Source of the DNA: Burkholderiaceae bacterium
GTDB lineage: Bacteria; Pseudomonadota; Gammaproteobacteria; Burkholderiales; Burkholderiaceae
NCBI GenBank assembly: GCA_018261955.1
Contig: JAGTRK010000006.1
Span: forward strand, 1 to 64,000
Direction of reading: 5' to 3'
Length of the DNA: 64,000 bases
This document shows, in pieces, positions 56,654-64,000 of the stretch. Position 1 is the first letter of the stretch. Each line of letters opens with the position of its first letter. The notes below the pieces were generated by a model. The model worked only from the letters and a program-made list of their open reading frames with translations, was not told the origin of the DNA and did no database searches. A program made the translations under genes and the position numbers.

Positions 56654-58144
56654 ATGTCCGACCCCATCCTCATCGCTAAGTCCGCCACCACAGAAGTGTT
56701 TTTCCTACCGCAAATGGGCAATCGACACGGTTTAATCACAGGCGCGACGGGTACGGGTAAAACTGTGAGTTTGCAAGCCTTGGCGCAACAATTCTCGAAT
56801 ATGGGCACGCCTGTGTTTATGGCAGACGTGAAAGGCGATTTGGCAGGGATTTCGCAGGCAGGTGGCGACAACGAAAAAGTGAAAACCCGCTTGAAGGACT
56901 TGGGTTTGTCTGAGCCAACTTGGGCGGGTGCGCCGACCACGCTGTGGGATGTGTTCGGCGAACAAGGTCATCCTGTGCGCGCAACGATTTCGGATATGGG
57001 ACCGTTGCTGCTCTCGCGTATGCTCGATTTGAACGACACCCAATCAGGCGTGCTCACGATGGTGTTTAAAATCGCCGATGACAATCAAATGCTGCTGCTC
57101 GATTTGAAAGATTTGCGCAGCATGTTGCAATTCGTTGGCGAGAATGCCAAGCAGTTCACCACCGATTACGGCAATGTCTCTGCCGCATCCATCGGTGCGA
57201 TTCAGCGCGGTTTGCTCACCCTTGAATCCCAAGGCGCGGACAAATTTTTCGGCGAGCCGATGCTCAATATTGACGACATGATGCAAACCGTTTCGGGCAA
57301 AGGCGTGGTTAACATCATGGCGGCTGACAAACTCATGCAATCACCCCGTTTATACGGCGCATTTTTGTTGTGGATGCTGTCTGAATTGTTTGAAAAATTG
57401 CCCGAGGTTGGCGACGTTGAAAAACCCAAATTTGCATTTTTCTTTGACGAAGCGCATTTGTTGTTCAGTGATGCGCCGAAAGTGTTGCTCGAGAAAATCG
57501 AGCAAGTCGTGCGTCTGATTCGCTCCAAAGGCGTGGGCGTATATTTCGTCACGCAAAATCCGATTGACATTCCCGACACAGTGTTGGGACAACTGGGCAA
57601 TCGCATCCAACACGCCTTGCGCGCCTTCACCCCGCGCGACCAAAAAGCCGTGCAAGTGGCAGCGACCACCATGCGCGAGAACCCCGATTTGGACATTTCA
57701 ACTGTCATCACCGAGCTCGGCGTGGGTGAGGCCTTGGTGTCCACTTTGGATGCCAAAGGCACGCCTAACATTACCCAACGCGTGTTCATGATTCCGCCCG
57801 CCTCGCGCTTGGGCCCTGCTACAGAAAACGAACGCGCGCAATTGATTCGTCAATCCATCGTTGCGGGCGTGTACGAAGAAACTGCGGATTCAGAATCGGC
57901 ATACGAAAAACTGCAAGCGCGTGCCGCCGAAACCGCCAAAGCGGCTGAAGAAGCGCAAAAAGAAGACGAAGGTGGATTTTTGGATGGGATTTTCGGTGGT
58001 GGCGATGCCAAGAAAAAACCTGCTTCGCGCAACGATAGTTTATTAGAATCCGCCGCCAAATCCATGATACGTGCGGCGAGCTCGAACATTGGCCGCGAAA
58101 TCACCCGTGGGATTTTGGGCAGTTTGTTTGGCAAACGCCGTTGA
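56654..58144 (+). CDS. HerA-like ATPase of the DUF853 family
   Basis: The 496-residue protein starts at ATG 56654 (GGAG seven bases upstream). Walker A is GATGTGKT (residues 30-37), followed by [14 protein letters not shown]. The Walker B region is [12 protein letters not shown], and [32 protein letters not shown] is the typical sensor block. The C-terminal ~80 residues are a charged Ala/Lys/Glu-rich linker and a short basic end. The family is predicted to pump or translocate DNA or protein, but its biological role is unproven. It stands alone, divergent from yebC. Confidence 0.88.
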   Translation: MSDPILIAKSATTEVFFLPQMGNRHGLITGATGTGKTVSLQALAQQFSNMGTPVFMADVKGDLAGISQAGGDNEKVKTRLKDLGLSEPTWAGAPTTLWDVFGEQGHPVRATISDMGPLLLSRMLDLNDTQSGVLTMVFKIADDNQMLLLDLKDLRSMLQFVGENAKQFTTDYGNVSAASIGAIQRGLLTLESQGADKFFGEPMLNIDDMMQTVSGKGVVNIMAADKLMQSPRLYGAFLLWMLSELFEKLPEVGDVEKPKFAFFFDEAHLLFSDAPKVLLEKIEQVVRLIRSKGVGVYFVTQNPIDIPDTVLGQLGNRIQHALRAFTPRDQKAVQVAATTMRENPDLDISTVITELGVGEALVSTLDAKGTPNITQRVFMIPPASRLGPATENERAQLIRQSIVAGVYEETADSESAYEKLQARAAETAKAAEEAQKEDEGGFLDGIFGGGDAKKKPASRNDSLLESAAKSMIRAASSNIGREITRGILGSLFGKRR

Positions 58145-58362
58145 TGATTCTCAACCATGCCATTGGCTGTCGTACGCATCGGGTGTTTTTTCAATGATGC
58201 AAAGTGGATTGTGGGTGCTGTGTTGCGCCCCGTGTCACACCGAAAAAGCACAACTCACTCAAGTCGCTGGTCGCTCAAACGTTTTTGGGTTCAAACTCAG
58301 GCACACTGAGAACCCAACGCATACACCTCAATTAAACACACTCAGAGTAGGAGTTTCATACC

Positions 58363-59046
58363 ATGAGTCATATAGACGCTATCGACAATAGCCTCGCACA
58401 TTTATTCGAAAACAATCGAGCTTGGGCAAAAAATGTCAGTGCGAGCCGCTCCACATTTTTCTCAGATTTAGCCCAACAGCAAAACCCAGAGTACATGTGG
58501 ATTGGTTGCGCGGACTCGCGTGTACCTGCGAATGAATTAATCGGCTTATTGCCCGGTGAGGTATTTGTCCACCGCAATGTTGCCAATATACTCGTACATA
58601 GCGACCTGAACTGCTTGTCCGCCATGCAATTCGCGATTGATGTCCTCAAAGTTAAGCACATCATCATCTGCGGACACTATGGCTGCGGTGGGGTTGCTGC
58701 GGTATTGCAAAATCGACGTTTTGGCTTGGTCGACAATTGGTTGCGCCACATTCATGACATCAAGCACAAATACACGCCGCTATTGAATGCTCAAGCCAAT
58801 GGCACAGAATCCATCAATCGCCTGTGTGAGTTAAACGTGATTGAGCAGGTCAGCAACGCAGCGCAAAGCACGGTTATTCAGGACGCATGGGCGCGGGGAC
58901 AATCGGTCACCATTCACGGTTGGATTTACAATCTACACGATGGTTTATTGCGCTCATTGGGTTTAGAGGTCTCTCAATGGGATGACTTAGCAACACAAAG
59001 TACGCAAGCTCTGCAACGCATCAGCACGCCGACCCAAGCCAAATGA
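58363..59046 (+). CDS. can: Beta-class carbonic anhydrase
   Basis: It interconverts CO2 and bicarbonate. The 227-residue protein carries the zinc ligands C49 (GCADSRV with D51-R53 dyad), H105 and C108 (GHYGCGG). The opening LFENNRAWAKNVSASRSTFFSDLAQQQNPEYMWIGC is typical of the Can (YadF) group. A ribosome site AGGAG is visible. Its TGA overlaps the ATG of the following prenyltransferase gene. Confidence 0.96.
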   Translation: MSHIDAIDNSLAHLFENNRAWAKNVSASRSTFFSDLAQQQNPEYMWIGCADSRVPANELIGLLPGEVFVHRNVANILVHSDLNCLSAMQFAIDVLKVKHIIICGHYGCGGVAAVLQNRRFGLVDNWLRHIHDIKHKYTPLLNAQANGTESINRLCELNVIEQVSNAAQSTVIQDAWARGQSVTIHGWIYNLHDGLLRSLGLEVSQWDDLATQSTQALQRISTPTQAK

Positions 59047-59969
59047 TGTCTCCCAAGCCTCGAAATATTCCATCCATTCAACTTTTATTGATTGCTACCC
59101 GCCCTGCTTTTCTGAGCGTGACAGTTGTTGCTGTCTTATTGGGCTACGCCAGTGCTGTGTATGGTGGGTACATCATGGATTACCCTTCTGCTGCCCTGAC
59201 TTTCGTGTTTGCACTGGTTGCCCATGCAGGCGCGAATGTCATTAATGACTACCACGATGCACTCAATGGCTGCGATTTTGCTGAATCCGATCGCATTTTC
59301 CCATTCACAGGTGGCAGTCAAATGATACAAAACGGACTATTGAGCCAAAATACCATGAGAATTTTTGGCTATTGGTTGTTGTTGAGCGTGGTTCCTGTAG
59401 GAATTTGGTTAACCGCCCAAAGTGGGCTTGGCTTAATGCTCATCGGTGCTTTGGGTTTGCTCATCGGTTGGGCGTATTCTGCGCCGCCACTCAAATTACA
59501 AAGCCGTGGTCTGGGAGAATGGACTATCACCACAGGTTGGTTACTGGTGGTGATGGGCTCAGATTATGTGCAACGCCATGGTTTTTCGTGGATGCCCGTT
59601 GCGATTGGTTTGGGGTTTGCTTTGTTGGTGACCAATATATTGTTTATCAATCAATTTCCTGATGTTCGAGCGGACAGCATCGCGTATAAACGCACGATTG
59701 TCATACGTTTGGGTGCAAGTCGCGCTCGTTGGGGATACATAATCATTGCCGCGCTGTGCTGTTTTTGGCTGTGCGCGATGGTGCTGCTACAGATACTGCC
59801 CGCATTGGCTTTGTGGGCATTGTCACCGATGGCACTGAGTTTTTTGGCTTTTCGCGACCTCATGCACCACGCCAACCAACCCGCCCAACTCAAACCAGCC
59901 ATTCAATTGACCATCGCATCGGCACTCGCGCATGGCTTGATTTTAATGTCCGTGCTGGCTTTTTCATAA
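59043..59969 (+). CDS. UbiA-family prenyltransferase, MenA-like
   Basis: The 308-residue integral membrane protein has about eight to nine spans. The first Asp-rich motif is NDYHDALNGCD, and the second region is INQFPDVRADSIAYKRT, both for prenyl-diphosphate binding through Mg. This matches the MenA/UbiA superfamily, which prenylates aromatic acceptors in quinone synthesis. The acceptor is not readable from the sequence, and no other men or ubi gene lies nearby. It overlaps the carbonic anhydrase gene by 4 bp, so they are co-translated. Confidence 0.82.
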   Translation: MMSPKPRNIPSIQLLLIATRPAFLSVTVVAVLLGYASAVYGGYIMDYPSAALTFVFALVAHAGANVINDYHDALNGCDFAESDRIFPFTGGSQMIQNGLLSQNTMRIFGYWLLLSVVPVGIWLTAQSGLGLMLIGALGLLIGWAYSAPPLKLQSRGLGEWTITTGWLLVVMGSDYVQRHGFSWMPVAIGLGFALLVTNILFINQFPDVRADSIAYKRTIVIRLGASRARWGYIIIAALCCFWLCAMVLLQILPALALWALSPMALSFLAFRDLMHHANQPAQLKPAIQLTIASALAHGLILMSVLAFS

Positions 59970-60007
59970 GTAAACAATTCAACGCTGCATAGGCTCAGCC
60001 GACCCAC

Positions 60008-61462
60008 TCAATCCAACGGAACTTCAGCCAACTCACTAAATGGCAAGGTTTGTTTGACCAAAATAATGGTGCAAGGCGCGTACATCGCCACTTTAATCGG
60101 CACAGTCGCGACGAATTTTTGCATTTGTAATCCGTGCGTTGCCGCGCCCATAATGATCATATTGACGTGGTTGTTTTCTGCATATTTCAATATCGCATCA
60201 GCCACATCGGATGATTCAAGCACATGATAAGACACTTGATGCTGCGTTAAGTCCAAAGGTTGTGCCCATTGTTGCAGCATGGACAGGTATTGACGATAGA
60301 CAGAGGTTTCACTCTTGCGAGTATCACTGCTGCTACTGGCATTGGGCGATATGACCGTCACGCATGCCAAGCGTGCGCCTGGACGTATCCCCAAAGAACG
60401 CGATACCGCTTCGCGTAAAGAATACAAAGTGGCATCGGTCACATCCTTATGTGGTACAGAGACCATAATAATCGGCACTTCTTCGATTTGCTGGGTAGGC
60501 AAAGGACTGGGTTTATATTCCATCCCTGCTGCCTTGAGCCATCGTTTGAAATGCGTCCCAAAACTCGTACCGATCACGTTTTTTCCGCGTTCGGTCACGG
60601 TCACCTGCGTCGGATGGGTCAAATCAAACGCCAAATGCGAAGCCGATGGATAACGTTTGGCCGCTTCTGGCTCCAAGCAGCGCATGATGATTTCTTGCAA
60701 CCATTCAGGAATGTCTGCCCGCAATTTGCGTGGTGGCGGCGGGTCATACCACAGCCGACGTCGCATTCCATTTTCGCTCACTGCACTACCGTGCGCCAAC
60801 TCTCGGGTCGCCATTTCGTACAAAATGATGCCCATGGCGAAAATATCCGAACGCGGATCGCCACGCACCCCAACCACTTGTTCTGGCGCAATCCAGACGG
60901 GTGAGCCCACGGCTTTACGATTTTGTTCTGCCAATAAATCTGGATAATGCGCATGACATGACAAGCCAAAATCCAAAGTCACTGCACTGCCATCTTCGCG
61001 AATCAGTACATTGGCAGGCTTTATGTCCAAATGACAGACATTTTGCTTGTGAAGGCTATGCACCGCCGTTGCCATAGCCGCACCAATCGTGCTGATTTCC
61101 TCAATTGAAAAAGGCCCTTCTTGTTCATCGAGCATATTTTGTATCGTCTTGCCCTCAATATATTCCATCACAATGTAAGGCAAACGATCCAAGTCACCTG
61201 AGGTCACATACCTCGGGACGTGTTTGCCCGTCAAAACGGGCATGATTTGTTGTTCAACCTCAAAACTGACAATCGATTCAGAGCCATCACCCGCAGTCAT
61301 ACGCGGGATTTTCATAGCCATGACAAATCCTGGATCGGGTTTATCGATACCTTGACCATCATGGGCGTACTTAACCGTGTAAATATGCGCCATTCCACCT
61401 GCGTGCACACAATCAATAATTTCAAATCCATCTATCACATCACCTGCATCCAACAGTTTCAT
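60008..61462 (-). CDS. Ser/Thr protein kinase fused to a universal stress protein domain
   Basis: The 484-residue protein has a Hanks-type kinase domain at about residues 12-285: Gly loop HAGGMAHIY (20-28), catalytic Lys K51 in AMKIP, HLDIKPAN with D146 and N151, DFG at 164-166, and SPVWIAPEQV in the activation segment. Residues ~330-480 form a UspA-like alpha/beta domain (VPIIMVSVPH..., VNMIIMGAATHGLQMQKFVATVPIKVAMYAPCTIILVK), whose ATP-binding G-x2-G-x9-G(S/T) pattern is only partly kept. No membrane span. Its ATG overlaps the stop of a metallophosphatase gene, suggesting a kinase-phosphatase pair with stress input through Usp. Confidence 0.9.
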   Translation of the reverse strand: MKLLDAGDVIDGFEIIDCVHAGGMAHIYTVKYAHDGQGIDKPDPGFVMAMKIPRMTAGDGSESIVSFEVEQQIMPVLTGKHVPRYVTSGDLDRLPYIVMEYIEGKTIQNMLDEQEGPFSIEEISTIGAAMATAVHSLHKQNVCHLDIKPANVLIREDGSAVTLDFGLSCHAHYPDLLAEQNRKAVGSPVWIAPEQVVGVRGDPRSDIFAMGIILYEMATRELAHGSAVSENGMRRRLWYDPPPPRKLRADIPEWLQEIIMRCLEPEAAKRYPSASHLAFDLTHPTQVTVTERGKNVIGTSFGTHFKRWLKAAGMEYKPSPLPTQQIEEVPIIMVSVPHKDVTDATLYSLREAVSRSLGIRPGARLACVTVISPNASSSSDTRKSETSVYRQYLSMLQQWAQPLDLTQHQVSYHVLESSDVADAILKYAENNHVNMIIMGAATHGLQMQKFVATVPIKVAMYAPCTIILVKQTLPFSELAEVPLD

Positions 61463-62208
61463 CGTGCTTCCTCCAATCTTTGAGCCAATTCTTTGGGCAG
61501 ACCCGCATCCAATATGTCCTGAGCAACTTGGTGGTGATTGTATTCCACACGTTCAAAACGCAATATGCGTGACGCGCTGTCGAACAGAGCATACATCGCA
61601 CGGGGGTCTTGATCGCGTGGCTGTCCAACCGAGCCGACCGTTGTGACCCATTTTCGATGTTTGGGGGTTGGGATGGGCATGCCTTTTTGTGGCTTGAACT
61701 GCATCAAATCGCCTGTGCGTCCACCATAGTAAAGGTGTTGATGATGCACATGCCCCACAAATACGTGGTTGATTTCAGCGGGCAAAGCGTTCATACATGC
61801 GGTTGCGCTACGCGGGTCTTCTATGTAATTCCATTTACCCAACCCATGCGCACTGGCATGTGTCATGTATATGCTGTCCAAGGTATGCTCCAGCGGCAAT
61901 TGCGCCAAATAATCCTTATGCGCTCGACTCAACTGAGCGCGTGTCCACTCAACCGTAATCGCCCCCCAATAGTTTGGATCAACGGGCGCGTTATTGAATG
62001 CAGCTTCGTCGTGATTGCCCTGTAACACAATCGCGCCCTGTGCTTGCATGGCTTGAATACGTTCAATCACCGCGGCGGGATGCGGCCCATAACCGACATA
62101 GTCACCTAAAAAAGCAAATTGGGTCACACCCAAATCGTAGGCATGATCAATACACGCATTTAAGGCATCTATATTGGCATGAATATCGGACATCAATGCT
62201 ATTTTCAT
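61459..62208 (-). CDS. Metallophosphoesterase (putative protein phosphatase)
   Basis: From ATG 62208 the protein has 249 residues of the calcineurin-like YfcE/PP superfamily. Metal-binding motifs appear in order: MSDIHANIDAL (DxH), FLGDYVGYGPHP (GDxxGxGP), LQGNHDEA (GNHD), YMTHASAHG and VFVGHVHHQH (GHxH). The gene overlaps the kinase gene by 4 bp (ATGA), so it is a likely antagonist phosphatase, although a nucleotide or phosphodiester substrate is also possible. A frame ten residues longer has no support. Confidence 0.88.
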   Translation of the reverse strand: MKIALMSDIHANIDALNACIDHAYDLGVTQFAFLGDYVGYGPHPAAVIERIQAMQAQGAIVLQGNHDEAAFNNAPVDPNYWGAITVEWTRAQLSRAHKDYLAQLPLEHTLDSIYMTHASAHGLGKWNYIEDPRSATACMNALPAEINHVFVGHVHHQHLYYGGRTGDLMQFKPQKGMPIPTPKHRKWVTTVGSVGQPRDQDPRAMYALFDSASRILRFERVEYNHHQVAQDILDAGLPKELAQRLEEAR

Positions 62209-62301
62209 ATGAACTCCATGTGATGATTTTGTTGTCATTCTCTAATCTAATATTGTCATTATTATTTGTGAGCAAAAGTTCACACGCTACAACGAAAAAG
62301 A

Positions 62302-62326
62302 CGCACAAAAGATAAACTTTTGCGCG
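62302..62326. terminator. Weak hairpin downstream of the 47-residue peptide gene
   Basis: GCACAAAAG and CTTTTGCGC form an imperfect stem with an ATAAA loop. It lies about 80 bp leftward of the small peptide gene and could end the leftward transporter/peptide transcript. T-run is poor. Confidence 0.4.
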
Positions 62327-62407
62327 CCTTTAATCACGAGACAACCTGTAAAACCGTGTATCACTATTGAATGAGTTTCACCAAAATTCAGAGTGAACCC
62401 TCAAAAA

Positions 62408-62551
62408 TTATGGTTTTTTAGCAGGTTCAGCAGGCGCGTGTACCGCATCGGCTCCATGCTTTTCACCACCCATATCAACTTCGCCACCGTTCATCAAAGC
62501 AAACATCGCCAAGCCAGCAAAGATAATAAAACCCACAACAACTTTCCACAT
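62408..62551 (-). CDS. 47-residue membrane peptide downstream of the MHS transporter
   Basis: A 47-codon gene from ATG 62551 (GGAG ten bases upstream) to TAA 62408. It begins MWKVVVGFIIFAGLAMFALM, a single membrane helix or uncleaved signal anchor, followed by a hydrophilic tail GGEVDMGGEKHGADAVHAP ending in KKP. It follows the transporter gene by about 90 bp in the same direction. I do not recognise it. The good ribosome site and clear helix make it a likely real gene. Confidence 0.6.
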   Translation of the reverse strand: MWKVVVGFIIFAGLAMFALMNGGEVDMGGEKHGADAVHAPAEPAKKP

Positions 62552-62642
62552 AATAGTCTCCAAATTTTACAAGTCAAAGTCAAGTGACCCCCACCTCAAA
62601 GGTAAAAGCCACTTGGTACAACATCAAATATTCACCACACAA

Positions 62643-64000
62643 TCAATCACTCGCGTAGATGTCAACATCTTTGGTTTCTCTAATAAACAACATACCGATA
62701 ATCAAAGTCATTAATGCAATGCCGATTGGGTAATACAAACCTTGGAACATATTACCGTATTGCGCCACCAATGCAAATGAAATCGTTGGTAACAAGCCAC
62801 CAAACCAACCATTACCAATGTGGTATGGCAAAGACATTGATGTGTAGCGGATACGGGTCGGGAACAACTCAACCAACATCGCTGCAATCGGACCATAAAC
62901 CATGGTCACCAAAATCATCAACCAGAACAACAATGCAACCAGCAATGGTTTGTTGATTTTAGCTGGGTCAGCTTTTGCAGGATAGCCCGCCGCTTTCAAC
63001 GCCGCACCCAAACGAGCCGAAACTACCGCATCTTTGGCTTTTGCTGGCACATCAAATGCTTTCACTGCTACGCCCGCAGCCGCAATCGCTTTGGCATCCG
63101 CAGGAGAGGCCGCAGTCAAATCAGCCACTTTTTTCTCTGCTGCTGCTTTACCCGCTACGATGTCCTCTGGCGTTACCGCAGTTGAGACCACAGTTTCACC
63201 GACTTTAATCACCGCTGGCGTACCTGCTGGCGCATCAATCCCATCATAACTCACAGACGCTTGCGCCAATTTTTGTTTGGCAATATCACAACTTGATGTG
63301 AATTTTTTGGTGCCTGTTGGGTTAAATTGGAATGAACATTCCGCTGGATCCGCCGTTACAGTCACTTTGCTGGATGCTTGCGCAGCCGCCAATGCTGGAT
63401 TGACCGCTTTGGTCATCATTTTAAACACTGGGATGGTGGTCACAACAGCCAACGCCAAACCCGCCATAATGACAGTTTTACGACCAATTTTATCAGACAA
63501 TTTACCAAAGACCACAAAAAATGGAGTACCGAGAACCAAAGCCGCTGCAATCATCAAGTTAGCCGTAGCACCATCCATTTTCAATTGTTGGGTCAAGAAA
63601 AATAAAGCATAGAACTGACCTGTGTACCAAACCACGCCTTGACCCGCAACCAAACCGAACAAAGCCAACAACACGATTTTGCCGTTTTTCCATTGACCGA
63701 AAGACTCTTTCAAAGGTGCTTTAGAGGTTTTGCCTTCTTCTTTCATCTTTTTGAATGCAGGTGATTCGTTCATTTGCAAACGAATCCACATAGACACACC
63801 CAACAACAAAATGGACAAGATGAATGGAACACGCCAGCCCCAGTCAGCGAACGCTTCTTCGCCCACCGCAGTACGCGTACCCAAAATCACCAGCAATGAC
63901 AAAAACAAACCCAAAGTCGCAGTGGTTTGAATCCAAGACGTGTATTCACCACGACGATTGGCAGGTGCATGCTCCGCCACATAAGTCGCCGCACCACCAT
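62643..64000 (-). CDS. MHS-family MFS transporter (ProP/ShiA-like), partial, with an extra periplasmic domain
   Basis: The gene runs off the right edge: the frame stays open past its first internal ATG, with GGAATYVAEHAPANRRGEYTSW continuing the loop 4-5 region of metabolite:H+ symporters. Visible are the loop-8/9 signature GKLSDKIGRKT, the C-terminal spans and LFPTRIRYTSMSLPYHIGNGWFGG. Between spans 9 and 10 there is a ~145-residue Ala/Lys-rich insertion with two Cys (AECSF, SSCDI), which by topology faces the periplasm. Ordinary family members have only a short loop there. The substrate cannot be read; betaine/proline, dicarboxylates or shikimate are family options. The N-terminal ~130 residues are outside the window. 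Confidence 0.85.
   Translation of the reverse strand, partial: GGAATYVAEHAPANRRGEYTSWIQTTATLGLFLSLLVILGTRTAVGEEAFADWGWRVPFILSILLLGVSMWIRLQMNESPAFKKMKEEGKTSKAPLKESFGQWKNGKIVLLALFGLVAGQGVVWYTGQFYALFFLTQQLKMDGATANLMIAAALVLGTPFFVVFGKLSDKIGRKTVIMAGLALAVVTTIPVFKMMTKAVNPALAAAQASSKVTVTADPAECSFQFNPTGTKKFTSSCDIAKQKLAQASVSYDGIDAPAGTPAVIKVGETVVSTAVTPEDIVAGKAAAEKKVADLTAASPADAKAIAAAGVAVKAFDVPAKAKDAVVSARLGAALKAAGYPAKADPAKINKPLLVALLFWLMILVTMVYGPIAAMLVELFPTRIRYTSMSLPYHIGNGWFGGLLPTISFALVAQYGNMFQGLYYPIGIALMTLIIGMLFIRETKDVDIYASD

Noticed and set aside
58145-58362. Possible gene fragment between the HerA-like ATPase and carbonic anhydrase genes
   Set aside because: The frames there are short and lack any motif or ribosome site; only the carbonic anhydrase ribosome site at the end is convincing.

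Overview
The window looks like chromosomal DNA of a betaproteobacterium, most likely Burkholderiales, with moderate G+C. The reasons are the gene order mdh / GntR regulator / sdhCDAB, a beta-type malate dehydrogenase, a single-chain GcvP behind a tandem glycine riboswitch, and a kinase-Usp fusion paired with a metallophosphatase. I see no rRNA, CRISPR array, complete insertion sequence or prophage. There is one tRNA gene, tRNA-Leu(CAG).

Layout. 1-2027: start of a trimeric autotransporter adhesin gene (minus strand, runs off the left edge), broken by a one-base frameshift. 2284-8468: glycine cleavage operon (minus) in the order promoter, tandem riboswitch, gcvT, gcvH, two unknown exported proteins, gcvP, terminator. 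8875-12757: an OlsB-like acyltransferase, then ackA and a short pta. 12861-13925: a QueF-like tunnelling-fold protein overlapping a VUT (queuosine-precursor type) transporter. 14034-17881: an unknown protein with a basic tail, nnrD and guaB. 18253-23879: TCA block, sdhCDAB and a GntR regulator reading left and mdh reading right. 23948-31985: hemJ, an RlmL-like methyltransferase, a DUF2288 protein, cca, a thioredoxin-like protein, tal, tRNA-Leu and rnr. 32005-34159: a lipoprotein, apt and lplT. 34321-34422: a remnant resembling a flavin-dependent halogenase.

34624-51294 is a surface-adhesion locus. It holds an OmpA-family protein and a giant type I secreted adhesin of about 3,400 codons, split into two frames by a frameshift, with Ig-like, cadherin-like, FG-GAP and RTX modules and a C-terminal secretion signal. 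Divergently placed is its secretion machine: a TolC-like outer-membrane factor, a LapB-type ABC exporter and an HlyD/LapC-type adaptor.

51368-54627 is a zinc-uptake operon, zur / 39-residue membrane peptide / znuC / znuB / znuA, with overlapping genes and a Zur-type palindrome over the promoter -10. 54650-55756 carries a single-domain RelA/SpoT synthetase overlapping a 78-residue partner. The arrangement resembles a toxSAS toxin-antitoxin pair and is the best candidate for an undescribed system here. 55786-64000: yebC, a HerA-like ATPase (DUF853), a beta-carbonic anhydrase, a UbiA-family prenyltransferase, a Ser/Thr kinase fused to a universal-stress domain with its overlapping metallophosphatase, a 47-residue membrane peptide, and a truncated MHS-family transporter with an unusual extra periplasmic domain.
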